28,437 bases of DNA from JANRLJ01 sp033762735 (GCA_033762735.1 JANRLJ010000060.1:1-28437), one strand, 5' to 3'; positions 7,148 through 15,878 are shown, counted from the first letter of the stretch. A program made the numbers and translations. The notes: generated by a model not told the origin, from the sequence alone.

Positions 7148-8481
7148 TCCCGCAGCACCAGCCGCAGTTTCCCATTGGGCAGACGCGGAATGGATGGCAC
7201 AAGGCTCACTTTGATGGGCGGTGTTTCCACGCCGTGCAGCTTGAGCGCCTGCGCCATCGACACGCTGAGCTTGTCATGAATACCGTTGTCCTGTGAGCCG
7301 CTCAGGAGAATGTGCAGCCCGTCGTCGCGCTGGACAACCTGCCACCCACTGGCGCGCACCGTGTCCATCACGTTATGGAAGACAATGGGATGAATGCCAA
7401 CGATTTCGCCGGACTGATTGGGGAAGTAGAGAATGTCTTCCTGCCGCCCCTGCACCTTTTCGATCAGCCGGAACTTGCGCCCACAACTGCATTCCTTGTC
7501 GCTCACGCAGATGCTGTCGCTGATCTCGTAGCGAAAAAGCGGTTGGCTGTAGTTGAACAGCACCGTCAGCAGAATCTTCTCGCCGAATTCGCCAACCGGA
7601 ACCGGGCGATTCTGCGAGTCAACATTTTCGACGATGCAGATGTCCTCGAACATATGCTGCCCGTTGTGCTGGGTGCATTCACAGCCAATCGCGGCAGTTT
7701 CGGTCGTACCGTACTGGTCGAACGGCTCTACCCCCCACACATCCTTAATCATCTGCCGCGTTTCAGGCGTCAGCACCTCGGCACTGGTCATAATCACCTG
7801 TGGCGAAATGTTGAGATGCCCCGCCATCTGCTCGGCGGCCAGAATGCGCCCCATTGACGAATAGACGATCAGCGTATCGGGCTGGAACTCGTTCAGGCGG
7901 CTGACCACGCTGGGGAGCGGGTCATTGGCCGGAATACGCATGGACGAGATGCTGGGCAGATGCACCGTCTGGCTCACTTGCGTGGACAAATGCCAGGGAT
8001 TGGTGGACGTAACGAAGGCCATCCGGCGCTTCTTGACCGGGCTGAGGCGAATACCCGCCCAGCGGTAGGCGCGCATCAGGAAAATAACGACCTGCGCCCA
8101 TTCGCGGCGGTGATACAGAAACACGGCTGGAACACCCGTCGTGCCCGAAGTCGAGTTCACCCAGTATTTGCCTTTGAAGGGTTTGCCGGGTTCCTGCTGC
8201 ATATGACGGCGAACATCGTCCAGGCGAACCGTGCGGTCGGTGACCAGATCGTTGAAGTTATCCAGCATGATTTTGCGGTTCATCACCGGAAGCTCATGCA
8301 GGGGGGCGTTGAACTGCCCTTTGTGGAACCGCTGATAAAAGGGTGAATTCTGGTAGGAGTGCTGGCGTAGTGCGGCGAGTGCGGTGCGTTGGTGGGCGTC
8401 AATCTGCTCGCGTGTCCATTGGTCGCGTTTACCATCGTTGAGGTAGGCAGACACGAGGTAGGGAAGGAGCGAAATGTTCAA
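7144..8481 (-). CDS. PaaK-like (phenylacetate-CoA ligase family) adenylate-forming enzyme
   Basis: This 445-residue ANL-superfamily protein has the phosphate loop NSTSGTTGVPA (109-119), the A5 motif QYGTTE (256-261), the Cys/His segment GCECTQHNGQH typical of PaaK/CapK relatives, RYEISD (A7-like), and the hinge GRKFRLIEKVQGRQED. The C-terminal subdomain ends with PNGKLR, containing the lysine expected for adenylation. Members activate aryl or other carboxylates as acyl-AMP and often transfer them to CoA. The substrate is not predictable: phenylacetate catabolism genes are absent, and CapK-like roles in surface polysaccharides are possible. A strong GGAGG ribosome site precedes the ATG at 8481. 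The gene sits alone on the minus strand between proB and proA. Confidence 0.85.
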   Translation of the reverse strand: MNISLLPYLVSAYLNDGKRDQWTREQIDAHQRTALAALRQHSYQNSPFYQRFHKGQFNAPLHELPVMNRKIMLDNFNDLVTDRTVRLDDVRRHMQQEPGKPFKGKYWVNSTSGTTGVPAVFLYHRREWAQVVIFLMRAYRWAGIRLSPVKKRRMAFVTSTNPWHLSTQVSQTVHLPSISSMRIPANDPLPSVVSRLNEFQPDTLIVYSSMGRILAAEQMAGHLNISPQVIMTSAEVLTPETRQMIKDVWGVEPFDQYGTTETAAIGCECTQHNGQHMFEDICIVENVDSQNRPVPVGEFGEKILLTVLFNYSQPLFRYEISDSICVSDKECSCGRKFRLIEKVQGRQEDILYFPNQSGEIVGIHPIVFHNVMDTVRASGWQVVQRDDGLHILLSGSQDNGIHDKLSVSMAQALKLHGVETPPIKVSLVPSIPRLPNGKLRLVLRD

Positions 8482-8742
8482 GCGACCTCCACAATATTAC
8501 AATTTTGAACCCTGTCGATAACACTTTTTAATACAGTAACATTAAAAGACCATACAACGCATGAGAAATGGCCTTAAACCATTGAGGTTTTTCCCACTTG
8601 TTGCAAAACTGGAAGAAGTTGGACTTATTATTGGGTTGGGCAGATCGCTGCACCCCTGTTGATAGAATTACTCTGTGCTCAGGCTTCCCTGTGCGGCTAC
8701 AATTCAGCAGAATTCCCGGTGGACAAATTCAGGACAGCCACA
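8482..8742. other. Intergenic region between PaaK-like gene and proA
   Basis: This 261-bp AT-richer divergent spacer must hold promoters for both flanking genes. The GGAGG ribosome site of the minus-strand gene lies at its left edge. TACAAT at 8698-8703 is the only reasonable -10 for proA. I found no RNA gene, riboswitch signature or small gene here. Confidence 0.4.
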
Positions 8743-10017
8743 ATGCTCGACGCCACAACGACCACGATTGATCTTGACGCACTGGGGCGCAGCGCCCGAA
8801 CCGCTTCCTATACCCTCGCCAGGGCGACTACCGAGGCCAAGCGTGCGCTCCTGGTGCATATCGCTGACAAGCTTGAAGAACATCAGAAGGTGATCCTGGA
8901 CGCGAATCAGGCGGATATGGCCGATGGGCGACAGACTGGCCTGACGGAAGCACTGCTCGACCGCCTCAGCCTGCAAAATCGCCTGAGCAGCATTGCGGCG
9001 GATGTGCGCAGGGTGGCCGAACTGCCTGACCCGGTCGGACAGGTCTTCGATGAGAAGGTGCTGGAAAACGGGCTGAAGGTCAGCAAGCGCCGGGTGCCGA
9101 TTGGCGTGCTGGGCGTGATCTATGAAGCACGTCCTAACGTGACGGTCGATGTGGCGGCGTTAGCGCTGATGACGGGCAACGCGGTGATCCTGCGCGGTGG
9201 CAAGGAAACCCTGCGCAGCAATATGGCGCTGGTCGCCGTGCTGCGGGCAGCACTGCTGGAACATGGCTTCCCGGCGGAGGCCGTCCAGTACATCGAAAGC
9301 ACTGACCGCCGTTATGTAGCGGAAATGCTCAGGCTGCACCAGTACATCGACATGATTATCCCACGCGGCGGCAACGCGCTCCACCTGTTTTGCCGCGAGA
9401 ACAGCACCATTCCCGTCATCACAGGTGGCATCGGCATCTGCCATCTGTTCGTGGATTCGACCGCGAAGGTGGATGACGCGCTCAACATCATCCATAACGC
9501 GAAGACGCAGCGCCCCTCGGTCTGCAACGCGCTCGATACCCTGCTGGTGCATGAGGGTGTCGCGGCGGACTTCCTGCCTCGCGTCGTGGCGCATCTCGGC
9601 AGCGCGGGCGTGACCTTCCGGGCGGAGCCACGCGCCCTTGCGCTGATTGGGGAGGATGCGCGGGTACAGCCTGCCGGAGATGAGGACTTTGACACCGAAT
9701 GGCTGTCACTGGTGCTCGGCCTGAAAGTGGTGGATGGACTGGACGAAGCCATCGACCATATCCGGCAGCACAGCACACAGCACTCCGATGGCATTCTGAC
9801 GCAGGACGGGGACAATGCAGAGCGCTTTCTGAACGACGTGGACTCGGCGGCGGTCTACGTCAACGCCAGCACCCGCTTTACCGACGGCAGCGCTTTAGGA
9901 CTGGGGGCGGAGGTCGCCATCAGCACCCAGAAGCTCCATGCGCGCGGCCCGATGGCGCTGGAAGCCCTCACCACTTACAAATGGATTGTGGTGGGGGAAG
10001 GCCATATCCGAAAATAA
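8743..10017 (+). CDS. proA: Glutamate-5-semialdehyde dehydrogenase (gamma-glutamyl phosphate reductase)
   Basis: This 424-residue enzyme of the aldehyde dehydrogenase superfamily reduces gamma-glutamyl phosphate with NADPH to glutamate semialdehyde, the second step of proline synthesis. Characteristic segments are VPIGVLGVIYEARPNVTVD (118-136), GNAVILRGGKE (145-155), DMIIPRGG (203-210), and the catalytic cysteine C261 in QRPSVCNALDTLLV. The C-terminus has VNASTRFTDGSALGLGAEVAISTQKLHARGP-type active-site closure. The frame is open from a TTG at 8659, but the ATG at 8743 is preferred: AGGAC lies about seven bases upstream and length matches E. coli ProA (417). A TACAAT at 8698-8703 is a possible -10 without a good -35. 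ProB is not contiguous, so the two need separate promoters or co-regulation. Confidence 0.96.
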   Translation: MLDATTTTIDLDALGRSARTASYTLARATTEAKRALLVHIADKLEEHQKVILDANQADMADGRQTGLTEALLDRLSLQNRLSSIAADVRRVAELPDPVGQVFDEKVLENGLKVSKRRVPIGVLGVIYEARPNVTVDVAALALMTGNAVILRGGKETLRSNMALVAVLRAALLEHGFPAEAVQYIESTDRRYVAEMLRLHQYIDMIIPRGGNALHLFCRENSTIPVITGGIGICHLFVDSTAKVDDALNIIHNAKTQRPSVCNALDTLLVHEGVAADFLPRVVAHLGSAGVTFRAEPRALALIGEDARVQPAGDEDFDTEWLSLVLGLKVVDGLDEAIDHIRQHSTQHSDGILTQDGDNAERFLNDVDSAAVYVNASTRFTDGSALGLGAEVAISTQKLHARGPMALEALTTYKWIVVGEGHIRK

Positions 10018-10070
10018 ACCACATTCCTCCCAATCCTTTATGCTTTCACAGAACAGAATGTGCAACAATG

Positions 10071-10097
10071 TTGTAACACACATAACACGAATTTAAT
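10071..10097 (+). promoter_or_regulatory. Weak putative promoter for the orphan receiver gene
   Basis: TTGTAA (10071-10076) and TTTAAT (10092-10097) resemble sigma-70 hexamers, but the 15-bp spacer is short. They lie just before the start codon at 10111, implying a very short leader if used. Confidence 0.25.
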
Positions 10098-10110
10098 CTT
10101 GCGAGTCAAA

Positions 10111-10476
10111 ATGGCAACCATACTGCTGCTCGAAGATAACCACGATATGCTGTACGCGCTGAGCGAAGTGCTCCAGATGCACCAGTATCAGGTGCTGATG
10201 GGTTACAATGGACACGACGGCCTGGAACTGCTGGAGCGTTCATCGTCCCTGCCCGACCTGATTATCACCGACATCAACATGCCGGACATGAACGGGCTGG
10301 AGTTTCTGGGTGAGGTGCGCCGTCGGGCAGACTGGGCGAAGATTCCAGTCGCCATCATGAGCGGTCTTGTGACCGACCAGCAGCGGGCGCTGGCTTCCGG
10401 GGCGGATGCCTTCGTCACCAAACCGTTCCGCTTTAACGAACTGGAACGCACCCTAAGCCAACTGACCAATCGCTGA
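10111..10476 (+). CDS. Single-domain response regulator (CheY-like)
   Basis: This 121-residue protein is a lone receiver domain: acidic residues E8/D9 in LLLEDN, phosphoacceptor D54 in IITDINMPDMNG, S84 in IMSG replacing the usual Thr position, and K104 in VTKPF. With no output domain it would act by phosphotransfer or protein-protein contacts. The ATG at 10111 is chosen because the protein then begins directly with the first receiver strand; an open frame upstream to 10060 adds unlikely residues. No kinase is adjacent on this strand. The nearest candidates are the membrane kinase at 12795-14378 and the receiver-kinase at 1150-2229, both unproven partners. The lipid kinase follows 65 bp downstream on the same strand and could be co-transcribed. 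Confidence 0.93.
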   Translation: MATILLLEDNHDMLYALSEVLQMHQYQVLMGYNGHDGLELLERSSSLPDLIITDINMPDMNGLEFLGEVRRRADWAKIPVAIMSGLVTDQQRALASGADAFVTKPFRFNELERTLSQLTNR

Positions 10477-10541
10477 GCATAAACCAGTGGTCAAGGCGGT
10501 GCGGCGCTTTTGAATGGGCCTTTTCCTGGAACACAACATTG

Positions 10542-11465
10542 ATGTCAAAAACGCTGATTATTCTGAACCCACATGCGGGCAGCGGCCGGGCAGGCAAGCT
10601 CTGGACGCAGATCGAACCGATGCTGTGGGACAAGCTGGGCGAGCTGGTCGTTGCGGTGACGCAGAACCCCGGCGAAGTGGCGCAGCATCTCGACAAAGCC
10701 TATGCCAGCGGTCTGTACCGCGTGATCGCCATTGGCGGCGATGGCACCAACCATGCGCTCGTCAACGCGCTGGCCGATCTGAACGCGCAGCATCCCGACG
10801 GCCCGCCGATGATTTACGGTACGCTGCCCGTCGGCACCGGGCGTGACTGGGCGCGCAGCCGGGGTATCCCCTTTGACCTGGAAAAGGCCGCCGAGTGGAT
10901 CGCCCATGCACAGCCACAGCCGACCGACATCGGCCTGCTGACGCTTGAAGGGGGTAATGCTGCACCCCGCCGGGAGCACTTCCTCAACATCGCCAGCGCT
11001 GGCCTGGGTGGTGATGTGGTCAAGCGCGTCAACCGCCGCACCCAGCGCCGCCCCTGGACGTTCCTGCGCTCGACCGTCGAGTCGATCCTGTCCTATCGTC
11101 CGGAAAAAATGAAGATTACGGTGGATGGGGAAACCTGGTTTGATGACCGCGCACTGGTGGTCGCAGTGGCAAACGGGACGACGTTTGGGCACGGCATGAA
11201 GATTGCGCCGCAGGCCACGACCGACGACGGTCTGTTTGATGTGGTGGTGGTGGAAAACGCACCTAAACTGCGGGTGCTGGCGGCGCTGCGCCGGGTCTAT
11301 GAAGGCACACACCTGACGCATCCCAATGTGGCGTTCAGACGCGGTAAAGAGATCGTCGTCACCAGCGCTCAGGGAGCTTTAGGGCTGGAACTGGACGGCG
11401 AACAGGCGCAGGGCGAACGGCTGACGTTTACTGTCAGGCCGGGGCTGCTGCATGTGCTGTCATAA
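10542..11465 (+). CDS. DagK/YegS-family lipid kinase
   Basis: This 307-residue protein has the diacylglycerol-kinase catalytic fold: an N-terminal IILNPHAGSGRAGKLW phosphate-loop-like segment (6-21), the invariant nucleotide-binding GGDGTNHALVN (65-75), and GTLPVGTGRDWARSRGIP (93-110), equivalent to the GTxNDFAR signature with Arg-Asp in place of Asn-Asp. The C-terminal beta-sandwich contains GHGMKIAPQATTDDGLFDV and ends with an LELDGE strand. These enzymes phosphorylate diacylglycerol, sphingoid bases or undecaprenol-type lipids at the cytoplasmic membrane face. I chose the ATG at 10542 rather than the preceding TTG; the ribosome site is weak. It follows an orphan receiver by 65 bp and is convergent with another receiver gene 24 bp beyond its stop. 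Substrate cannot be assigned. Confidence 0.9.
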   Translation: MSKTLIILNPHAGSGRAGKLWTQIEPMLWDKLGELVVAVTQNPGEVAQHLDKAYASGLYRVIAIGGDGTNHALVNALADLNAQHPDGPPMIYGTLPVGTGRDWARSRGIPFDLEKAAEWIAHAQPQPTDIGLLTLEGGNAAPRREHFLNIASAGLGGDVVKRVNRRTQRRPWTFLRSTVESILSYRPEKMKITVDGETWFDDRALVVAVANGTTFGHGMKIAPQATTDDGLFDVVVVENAPKLRVLAALRRVYEGTHLTHPNVAFRRGKEIVVTSAQGALGLELDGEQAQGERLTFTVRPGLLHVLS

Positions 11466-11489
11466 TTCGGTTGTGGCGTGATCCGGCGG

Positions 11490-11927
11490 CTATGCTCTAG
11501 CGTCCAGACTGAAAGGGCGCGGGCCGTACTGGTCGATGACCACGAAGCCCCCCTGCCGCAGTTCCTTCAGGTCGGTTGTGGTCAGTCGCTTGTACAGTTC
11601 CATAAAGCCGTGCGGTTTGACCAGAAACACGTTGCCGCCCTTGAGGAAGACGCTTTCCATCAGCGTGCGCTCGTCGTGCATGGTGGCGACGATCAGGTAA
11701 GCATCCGGGTAGCGCTGGCGAAGGGTATAGGTCAGTTGCAGGCCGTTCACATCGGGGAGCTGCATGTCGATCAGCGCCAGCGCGAGGTCGTCCACGTCCT
11801 CCAGCAGTCCAAGCGCTTCCCTGCCGCTGGATGCGCCCCGCACATCAAACCCGGCCTGCACCATCAGCCGTTCCAGAAAATCCCGATTGGCAAAGGTATC
11901 ATCAACGACCAGCGTAATTTTGCTCAC
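11490..11927 (-). CDS. Single-domain response regulator with short C-terminal extension
   Basis: This 145-residue protein has a receiver domain with acidic pair D9/D10 (VVDD), phosphoacceptor D54 (LIDMQLPDVNG), T82 in VATMHDE, and K104 in FLVKPHGF. A C-terminal extension from about residue 115 (LTTTDLKELRQGGFVVIDQ) is not a recognised DNA-binding domain. The start is GTG at 11927, supported by AAAGGA about nine bases upstream. It is the third minus-strand gene after the histidine kinase and its coupled receiver, 118 bp downstream, so it may belong to the same signalling unit or have its own promoter. Confidence 0.9.
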   Translation of the reverse strand: MSKITLVVDDTFANRDFLERLMVQAGFDVRGASSGREALGLLEDVDDLALALIDMQLPDVNGLQLTYTLRQRYPDAYLIVATMHDERTLMESVFLKGGNVFLVKPHGFMELYKRLTTTDLKELRQGGFVVIDQYGPRPFSLDARA

Positions 11928-11998
11928 CTCAAAATCCTTTCAACCAAACGAATGTATTTTGTGTTGACCTGAACAACCGCAGGCTTTTGATTCGCAAA

Positions 11999-12018
11999 GG
12001 ACACGGCGGACCATGTCC
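11999..12018. repeat. Degenerate copy of the GGACACGG palindrome
   Basis: ggacacgg and ccatgtcc are inverted with one mismatch around a 4-base loop. The sequence closely resembles the core of the perfect palindrome at 447-474 but has lost the GTAG ends. It lies between two minus-strand receiver genes and may be a decayed copy of the same dispersed element. Confidence 0.5.
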
Positions 12019-12045
12019 CGACCGGGATTTCCTGATGATGTAAGT

Positions 12046-12795
12046 TTAATCGGTCATGGTTGTCTGCGGTGCCGATTTTTCGGCCCGTGCTGCATCCGTC
12101 ATCGTTTCTTTCAAGACACTTCCATCAGACGGAATCGCCACTACTTCGGTCGTGACCGACGCCGTCCGCTGCACATCCGGTATCAGGACTTCAACGGACT
12201 CAACCGTTTCCGCTTCCAGCACATTTGTGGGCGCTTCAGGCCATGTCGTCGCTGAAGCGTCATCCTTCTTCGCCCCGCTGGTTTCTGGCGCGAGTGCGAT
12301 GGTTTCCGTGCTGGGCGGCCTGTCATCGGATGATGGCGTGGCAGTTACCGCCTCGCCAGGTTTTTCCGCCATCGCAGGCGGCATAGCAGGGGTGGATGGC
12401 GCAGCCGTGACTGTTTCCTGCGTCGCGGTTTGGCGGGCGGCGGTCTGTGCCCCGTACTTCTGAATCATGGCAAGAAGCTGCGGAATCGGAATCGGCTTTG
12501 CGAGATAATCATCGCATCCGGCCGCTAAACAGCGCTCCCGATCTCCAACCATCGCATACGCCGTCACAGCCACAATCGGCGTCTGAACCCCCTGCCCCCG
12601 CAATTGCTTTACGGCTTCCAGTCCATTGAGCGGCCCGGCAAGCTGCAAATCCATCAGCACCAGATCGGGACGATCTCGCTGGAAATTGCGCAGCGCCTCC
12701 TCCCCATCAATGTAGTTGATGACCTCATGCCCCTGGGCGACGCGCTTCACAAGGAACAGGTTGGCCGGGTTGTCTTCGACGTACAGAATGCGCAT
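12046..12795 (-). CDS. Response regulator with long disordered Ala/Thr/Pro tail
   Basis: This 249-residue protein has a receiver at residues 1-115 (E7/D8, phosphoacceptor D49 in LVLMDLQLAGPLNG, T78 in VTAYAM, K100 in YLAKPIPI). About 130 residues of Ala/Thr/Pro/Glu-rich low-complexity sequence follow, with no recognisable domain. The receiver is most like those fused or coupled to hybrid kinases (LVLMDLQ, AAGCDDYLAKP). Its ATG overlaps the TGA of the membrane kinase in a TGATG arrangement, so the two are translationally coupled and very likely a phosphotransfer pair. The tail may be a flexible linker or interaction surface. It stays in frame over 400 bp and mirrors a Pro-rich tail on the kinase, so it is probably genuine coding sequence. 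Confidence 0.87.
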   Translation of the reverse strand: MRILYVEDNPANLFLVKRVAQGHEVINYIDGEEALRNFQRDRPDLVLMDLQLAGPLNGLEAVKQLRGQGVQTPIVAVTAYAMVGDRERCLAAGCDDYLAKPIPIPQLLAMIQKYGAQTAARQTATQETVTAAPSTPAMPPAMAEKPGEAVTATPSSDDRPPSTETIALAPETSGAKKDDASATTWPEAPTNVLEAETVESVEVLIPDVQRTASVTTEVVAIPSDGSVLKETMTDAARAEKSAPQTTMTD

Positions 12796-14378
12796 CAGCG
12801 TAGACCTCCAGAGATGCTGTCAGGCACCGGCGCAGGAACACTTTCCGGTACGGGGTCTGCTGCAACAGGCGGCGAAGGAGGCGGCGTTGGATTTTTCGTA
12901 AGCTGTGCAGCGTGAATCACAGGGTTTTCCAGCGTTTCCTGCTTGGCTTTATGATAGGGCTGCACCATGAAGTGGAACGAAGTGCCTTTGCCGTATTCGC
13001 TCTCCACCCAGATTCGACCACCCATCAGCGTGAGCAGTTGGCGAGAGATCGCCAGCCCCAGCCCGGCCCCGGCTCGCGGGTCACGTCCGGCGACGGTTGC
13101 CTGACGGAATTCCTCAAATATCAGACCAAGCTGTTCCTGCCGGATGCCGATGCCCGTATCGCGCACGGTAAAGACCACGCCTTCGGGCGATTCGCGCACG
13201 ACCAGGGTGATCGAGCCGCTGTCGGTGAATTTACAGGCGTTGCTGTACAGATTGAGCAAAACCTGCCGCAGACGGGTTTCATCCGCCCAGACGAGCGGCA
13301 TCGGGCTGGGCAGTTCAGACACAATCTGTACCGGTTTCGTCCCCAGCAGCCCGCCCGCGACAGCCTGCGCTGTTTGAATAACCGAGGTAGGATCGACCTT
13401 CTGCATATAAATTTCCAGCTTGCCCGCGTCCACCTTCGCCAGATCGAGGATGTCGTTAATCAGATCAAGAAGCTGGCGCCCGCTGGTGTAAATCTGGTTC
13501 AGGTCAGATTGATACACCTCCGGCAGCGGGATGTTGTCGTACATCATCGGGAACTTGAGCATCGTCTCGCTGAAACCGATGATGGCGTTCAGCGGTGTGC
13601 GCAGTTCGTGGCTCATATTGGCGAGAAACTGCCCCCGGAAGTTCTTGGCGGCTTCGGCGGCAGCGTTGGCCTTTTCCAGTTCGACGTTCGTCTCCTTGAG
13701 CTTATCGCTGAGCGCCTCGCTGCGGTTCAGGCTGCGATTCAGTTCATTACGGCTCTCAAACAGGTCATAATTCGTGCGCCGTTCGCGCTGGTAGTTGAGC
13801 AGTGCCCACTCCGTGACGGCATACAGTTCGCCCGTGACCTGCGCCGCCAGCAGTGCACCAAGCAGCATCAGCGTCACCGCGAAAATCTGGTAACCAAGAA
13901 GCCCTTCGACGGGCAGCACATTGGCAAGATCGGGCACCATCAGCGGAATGACAAACGTCAGCACGGCGCAGCCCAGCGCCAGCAGGAAGGAATTCATCGG
14001 TGGCAGCAGCAGCCCGACGATAAAAATCACCACCACGAAGGCAAACGGCACAAGCTGCGCCGACATGGGGTGTGGGTCGAACAAGGCCCAGGCCACCGCC
14101 CCCGCTGCCGACAGCGCATAGGCCCATGCCGCCTCTGTATAGCGCGACTGACGCAGCAGCCAGCGGGTAACGAGGCAGCCCGCCGCCAGAATGACCGCCG
14201 GGAGCAGCCATATCTGTGCGCTTAGGCCCTTGACCAGCGTAAAAGCGGAAATATAGCCGAAGACAATAATCAGGCATCCGACCAGCGTGACTTTCCATAA
14301 AATTGCGAGGCGATCTGATTTCACTTCGGTGGCGAAGTCAATATTTGAGGGAATCTGCTTGAGCGGCGGGCTGCTCAT
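12795..14378 (-). CDS. Membrane-bound sensor histidine kinase (6-TM, HisKA-HATPase)
   Basis: This 527-residue protein has about six hydrophobic helices (roughly 25-50, 53-71, 82-100, 106-124, 129-149, 160-182) forming an integral membrane sensor with little extracellular sequence. A coiled-coil linker (about 195-247) precedes HisKA with H257 in NMSHELRTPLNAIIGF. The HATPase domain has N-box N380 (YSNACKFTDSG), G1 DTGIGI (407-412), F-box-like FEEFRQ, and G2 GAGLGLAIS. A Pro-rich tail (about 495-520) ends the protein. It autophosphorylates and passes phosphate to a receiver, most likely the coupled gene whose start overlaps this stop. AAGGAA lies upstream of the ATG. A TATACT box (minus strand, 14424-14429) is a possible -10. 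The signal is unknown; the membrane-embedded sensor suggests lipid, redox or membrane-state input. Confidence 0.93.
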   Translation of the reverse strand: MSSPPLKQIPSNIDFATEVKSDRLAILWKVTLVGCLIIVFGYISAFTLVKGLSAQIWLLPAVILAAGCLVTRWLLRQSRYTEAAWAYALSAAGAVAWALFDPHPMSAQLVPFAFVVVIFIVGLLLPPMNSFLLALGCAVLTFVIPLMVPDLANVLPVEGLLGYQIFAVTLMLLGALLAAQVTGELYAVTEWALLNYQRERRTNYDLFESRNELNRSLNRSEALSDKLKETNVELEKANAAAEAAKNFRGQFLANMSHELRTPLNAIIGFSETMLKFPMMYDNIPLPEVYQSDLNQIYTSGRQLLDLINDILDLAKVDAGKLEIYMQKVDPTSVIQTAQAVAGGLLGTKPVQIVSELPSPMPLVWADETRLRQVLLNLYSNACKFTDSGSITLVVRESPEGVVFTVRDTGIGIRQEQLGLIFEEFRQATVAGRDPRAGAGLGLAISRQLLTLMGGRIWVESEYGKGTSFHFMVQPYHKAKQETLENPVIHAAQLTKNPTPPPSPPVAADPVPESVPAPVPDSISGGLR

Positions 14379-14508
14379 GGTCGTTCCTTAAATAAATTTA
14401 GGAGAATTGATCTATTTGGTTTAAGTATACTTTAACTTTTCTGCTTTGACATTGACGTTTCACGATTATAACCGGGAATATACGACCTTTAGCTTCTCCA
14501 GAAACAGA

Positions 14509-14537
14509 ACAGGGGCGAACTGTGCGTCCGCCCCTGT
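14509..14537 (-). terminator. Hairpin terminator after the 14572-15720 gene
   Basis: acaggggcg and cgcccctgt are perfect 9-base arms with an 11-base loop, starting 35 bp past the stop of the minus-strand secreted-protein gene. In the direction of that gene, ttctgtttctgg follows: moderately U-rich, an imperfect but plausible intrinsic terminator. Confidence 0.5.
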
Positions 14538-14571
14538 GTCAAAGCTGAAACTGGTGGTGCTTTGGCTGTGG

Positions 14572-15720
14572 CTACTGGCCGCCACCGAGCATCGTGCCAA
14601 GTTGTTCGAGCGGCAGGATCTGTGCGCCTTCGGGGGCAGAGACGGTCGCGGTGTTGATGTCCGCGAAGTCCAGGCTGCCATCCAGCGAGAAGTTCACCGC
14701 AATCGCTTCGTCGGCACCAATGATGCCCGCCGCGATCAGTTGTTCGCTGGCTGCTGCGCCGTTCCAGCTAATGGAGACGTCATAACCAACCGCAAAACCC
14801 GTCGCCGGGTCAACGACGGTGGTCAGGCTGAAATCAGCAGCCTGGATGAGCGCGGGCAGCGCGTCACGGATCTGCTGCAGGTCTTCGGGAGACGTGCCCT
14901 GCGATTCGAGGGTCGCGGCCTGCGCGTCAATCACCTGATTGACCACATCCAGGAAGGCCTGGTCATTCCCCAGCCCGGCCAGATCAACCGAGAAGGTGAA
15001 GGTGGGCAGACCATTGGTGTCTTCCACCCGCTCCAGCGAGAGGTAGCTGTTGATGTCCACGTTCTGCGCGGCTTCGGTGAGGGCGTTGATGGTATTCATG
15101 TCCAGGCCGCTGGTGTCCACGCCGCCCATCTGGCCGAGCACTGCCGGATCAGCAAACTGCGCCAGCGCCGGCCCAAGCTGTTCAATCAAACCAGCGAGGT
15201 CCAGACCACCCCAGCCAGCCAGGGTCATGCCGCTCTGGGCCGTCATCGGGCCGATCAGGTCGCTGATGGTGTCGAAATTGATGTAGCCGATCCCTTCCAC
15301 CAGACGCAGGTCGAGCGTCAGGTTGGTCGGCAGCCCGGCAGAGGCCGCATCCGCAGGCAGACCCAGATCGAGCGTCAGGGAACCGTCGAAAGCACGCAGC
15401 AGCGCGGGCAGGGCGCTGATGGCCGCCATCGGATCATTGGGATCAATGGTTGACAAGTCGAGTGTGGTGCCGCTGTCCAGCGAGTAGGCGCCGCTCGCGC
15501 CCAGGGTGATATTCACATCTTCCGAGTCGGGAATACCCGTGATGCTGACATTCAGGTTGCCGTTAAAGGATGCAGCATTAATCATCTGCATGGCGGAATT
15601 GTTGTACAGCGCACAGTCCTCAGCAGAGAGGTTGCCGCAGAATTCCGCGTCCTGGGCGAAGGCAACGCTGCCGAACGCCAGGGTAAGGACAAGCAAAAAG
15701 ACAAAAGCCAGTTTACGCAT
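14572..15720 (-). CDS. Secreted protein of unknown function, CGNLS-motif paralog 1
   Basis: This 382-residue protein has a signal peptide (MRKLAFVFLL... to AFAQ at about 23), then FCGNLSAEDCALY with cysteines C28 and C36 that probably form a disulfide. The remainder is acidic, rich in Leu/Ala/Asp, with repeated beta-strand-like segments such as NLNVSITGIP, GSLTLDLGLP, NLTLDLRLVEGIGYINFDT and PTFTFSVDLAG. It ends with EGAQILPLEQLGTMLGGGQ. I do not recognise a family. The alternating amphipathic strands suggest an open beta-sheet lipid- or ligand-carrier fold, somewhat as in LolA/LppX-type proteins, but this is inference only. AGGAG lies eight bases before the ATG. It is the downstream member of a tandem pair with the gene at 15970-17256, sharing the N-terminal motif, YINFDT, GWGGxDLAG, DPATG and EGAQIxPLE. 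Confidence 0.85.
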   Translation of the reverse strand: MRKLAFVFLLVLTLAFGSVAFAQDAEFCGNLSAEDCALYNNSAMQMINAASFNGNLNVSITGIPDSEDVNITLGASGAYSLDSGTTLDLSTIDPNDPMAAISALPALLRAFDGSLTLDLGLPADAASAGLPTNLTLDLRLVEGIGYINFDTISDLIGPMTAQSGMTLAGWGGLDLAGLIEQLGPALAQFADPAVLGQMGGVDTSGLDMNTINALTEAAQNVDINSYLSLERVEDTNGLPTFTFSVDLAGLGNDQAFLDVVNQVIDAQAATLESQGTSPEDLQQIRDALPALIQAADFSLTTVVDPATGFAVGYDVSISWNGAAASEQLIAAGIIGADEAIAVNFSLDGSLDFADINTATVSAPEGAQILPLEQLGTMLGGGQ

Positions 15721-15878
15721 GTTGTATGCTCCTGTTGACTGGATACGCCCGGCACGATGCCAGGCACCAACCCGTTTGAAATTCTACAACAGTTTTTTTC
15801 TTACAGGAACATCCCAGCTTTGTAACTTGTGAATATTTTTATAAGCTTTAACACTTTTGCTGGTTCAAATAACAAAAA

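Noticed and set aside
8482..8742. Possible riboswitch or small RNA upstream of proA
   Set aside because: No strong hairpin series or known riboswitch signature is visible in the AT-richer spacer; ordinary promoters suffice.
12912..14225. 437-residue open frame antisense to the membrane histidine kinase
   Set aside because: It mirrors a clearly real histidine kinase with all catalytic boxes, and the antisense product has His/Gln/Arg-rich composition without any recognisable domain.
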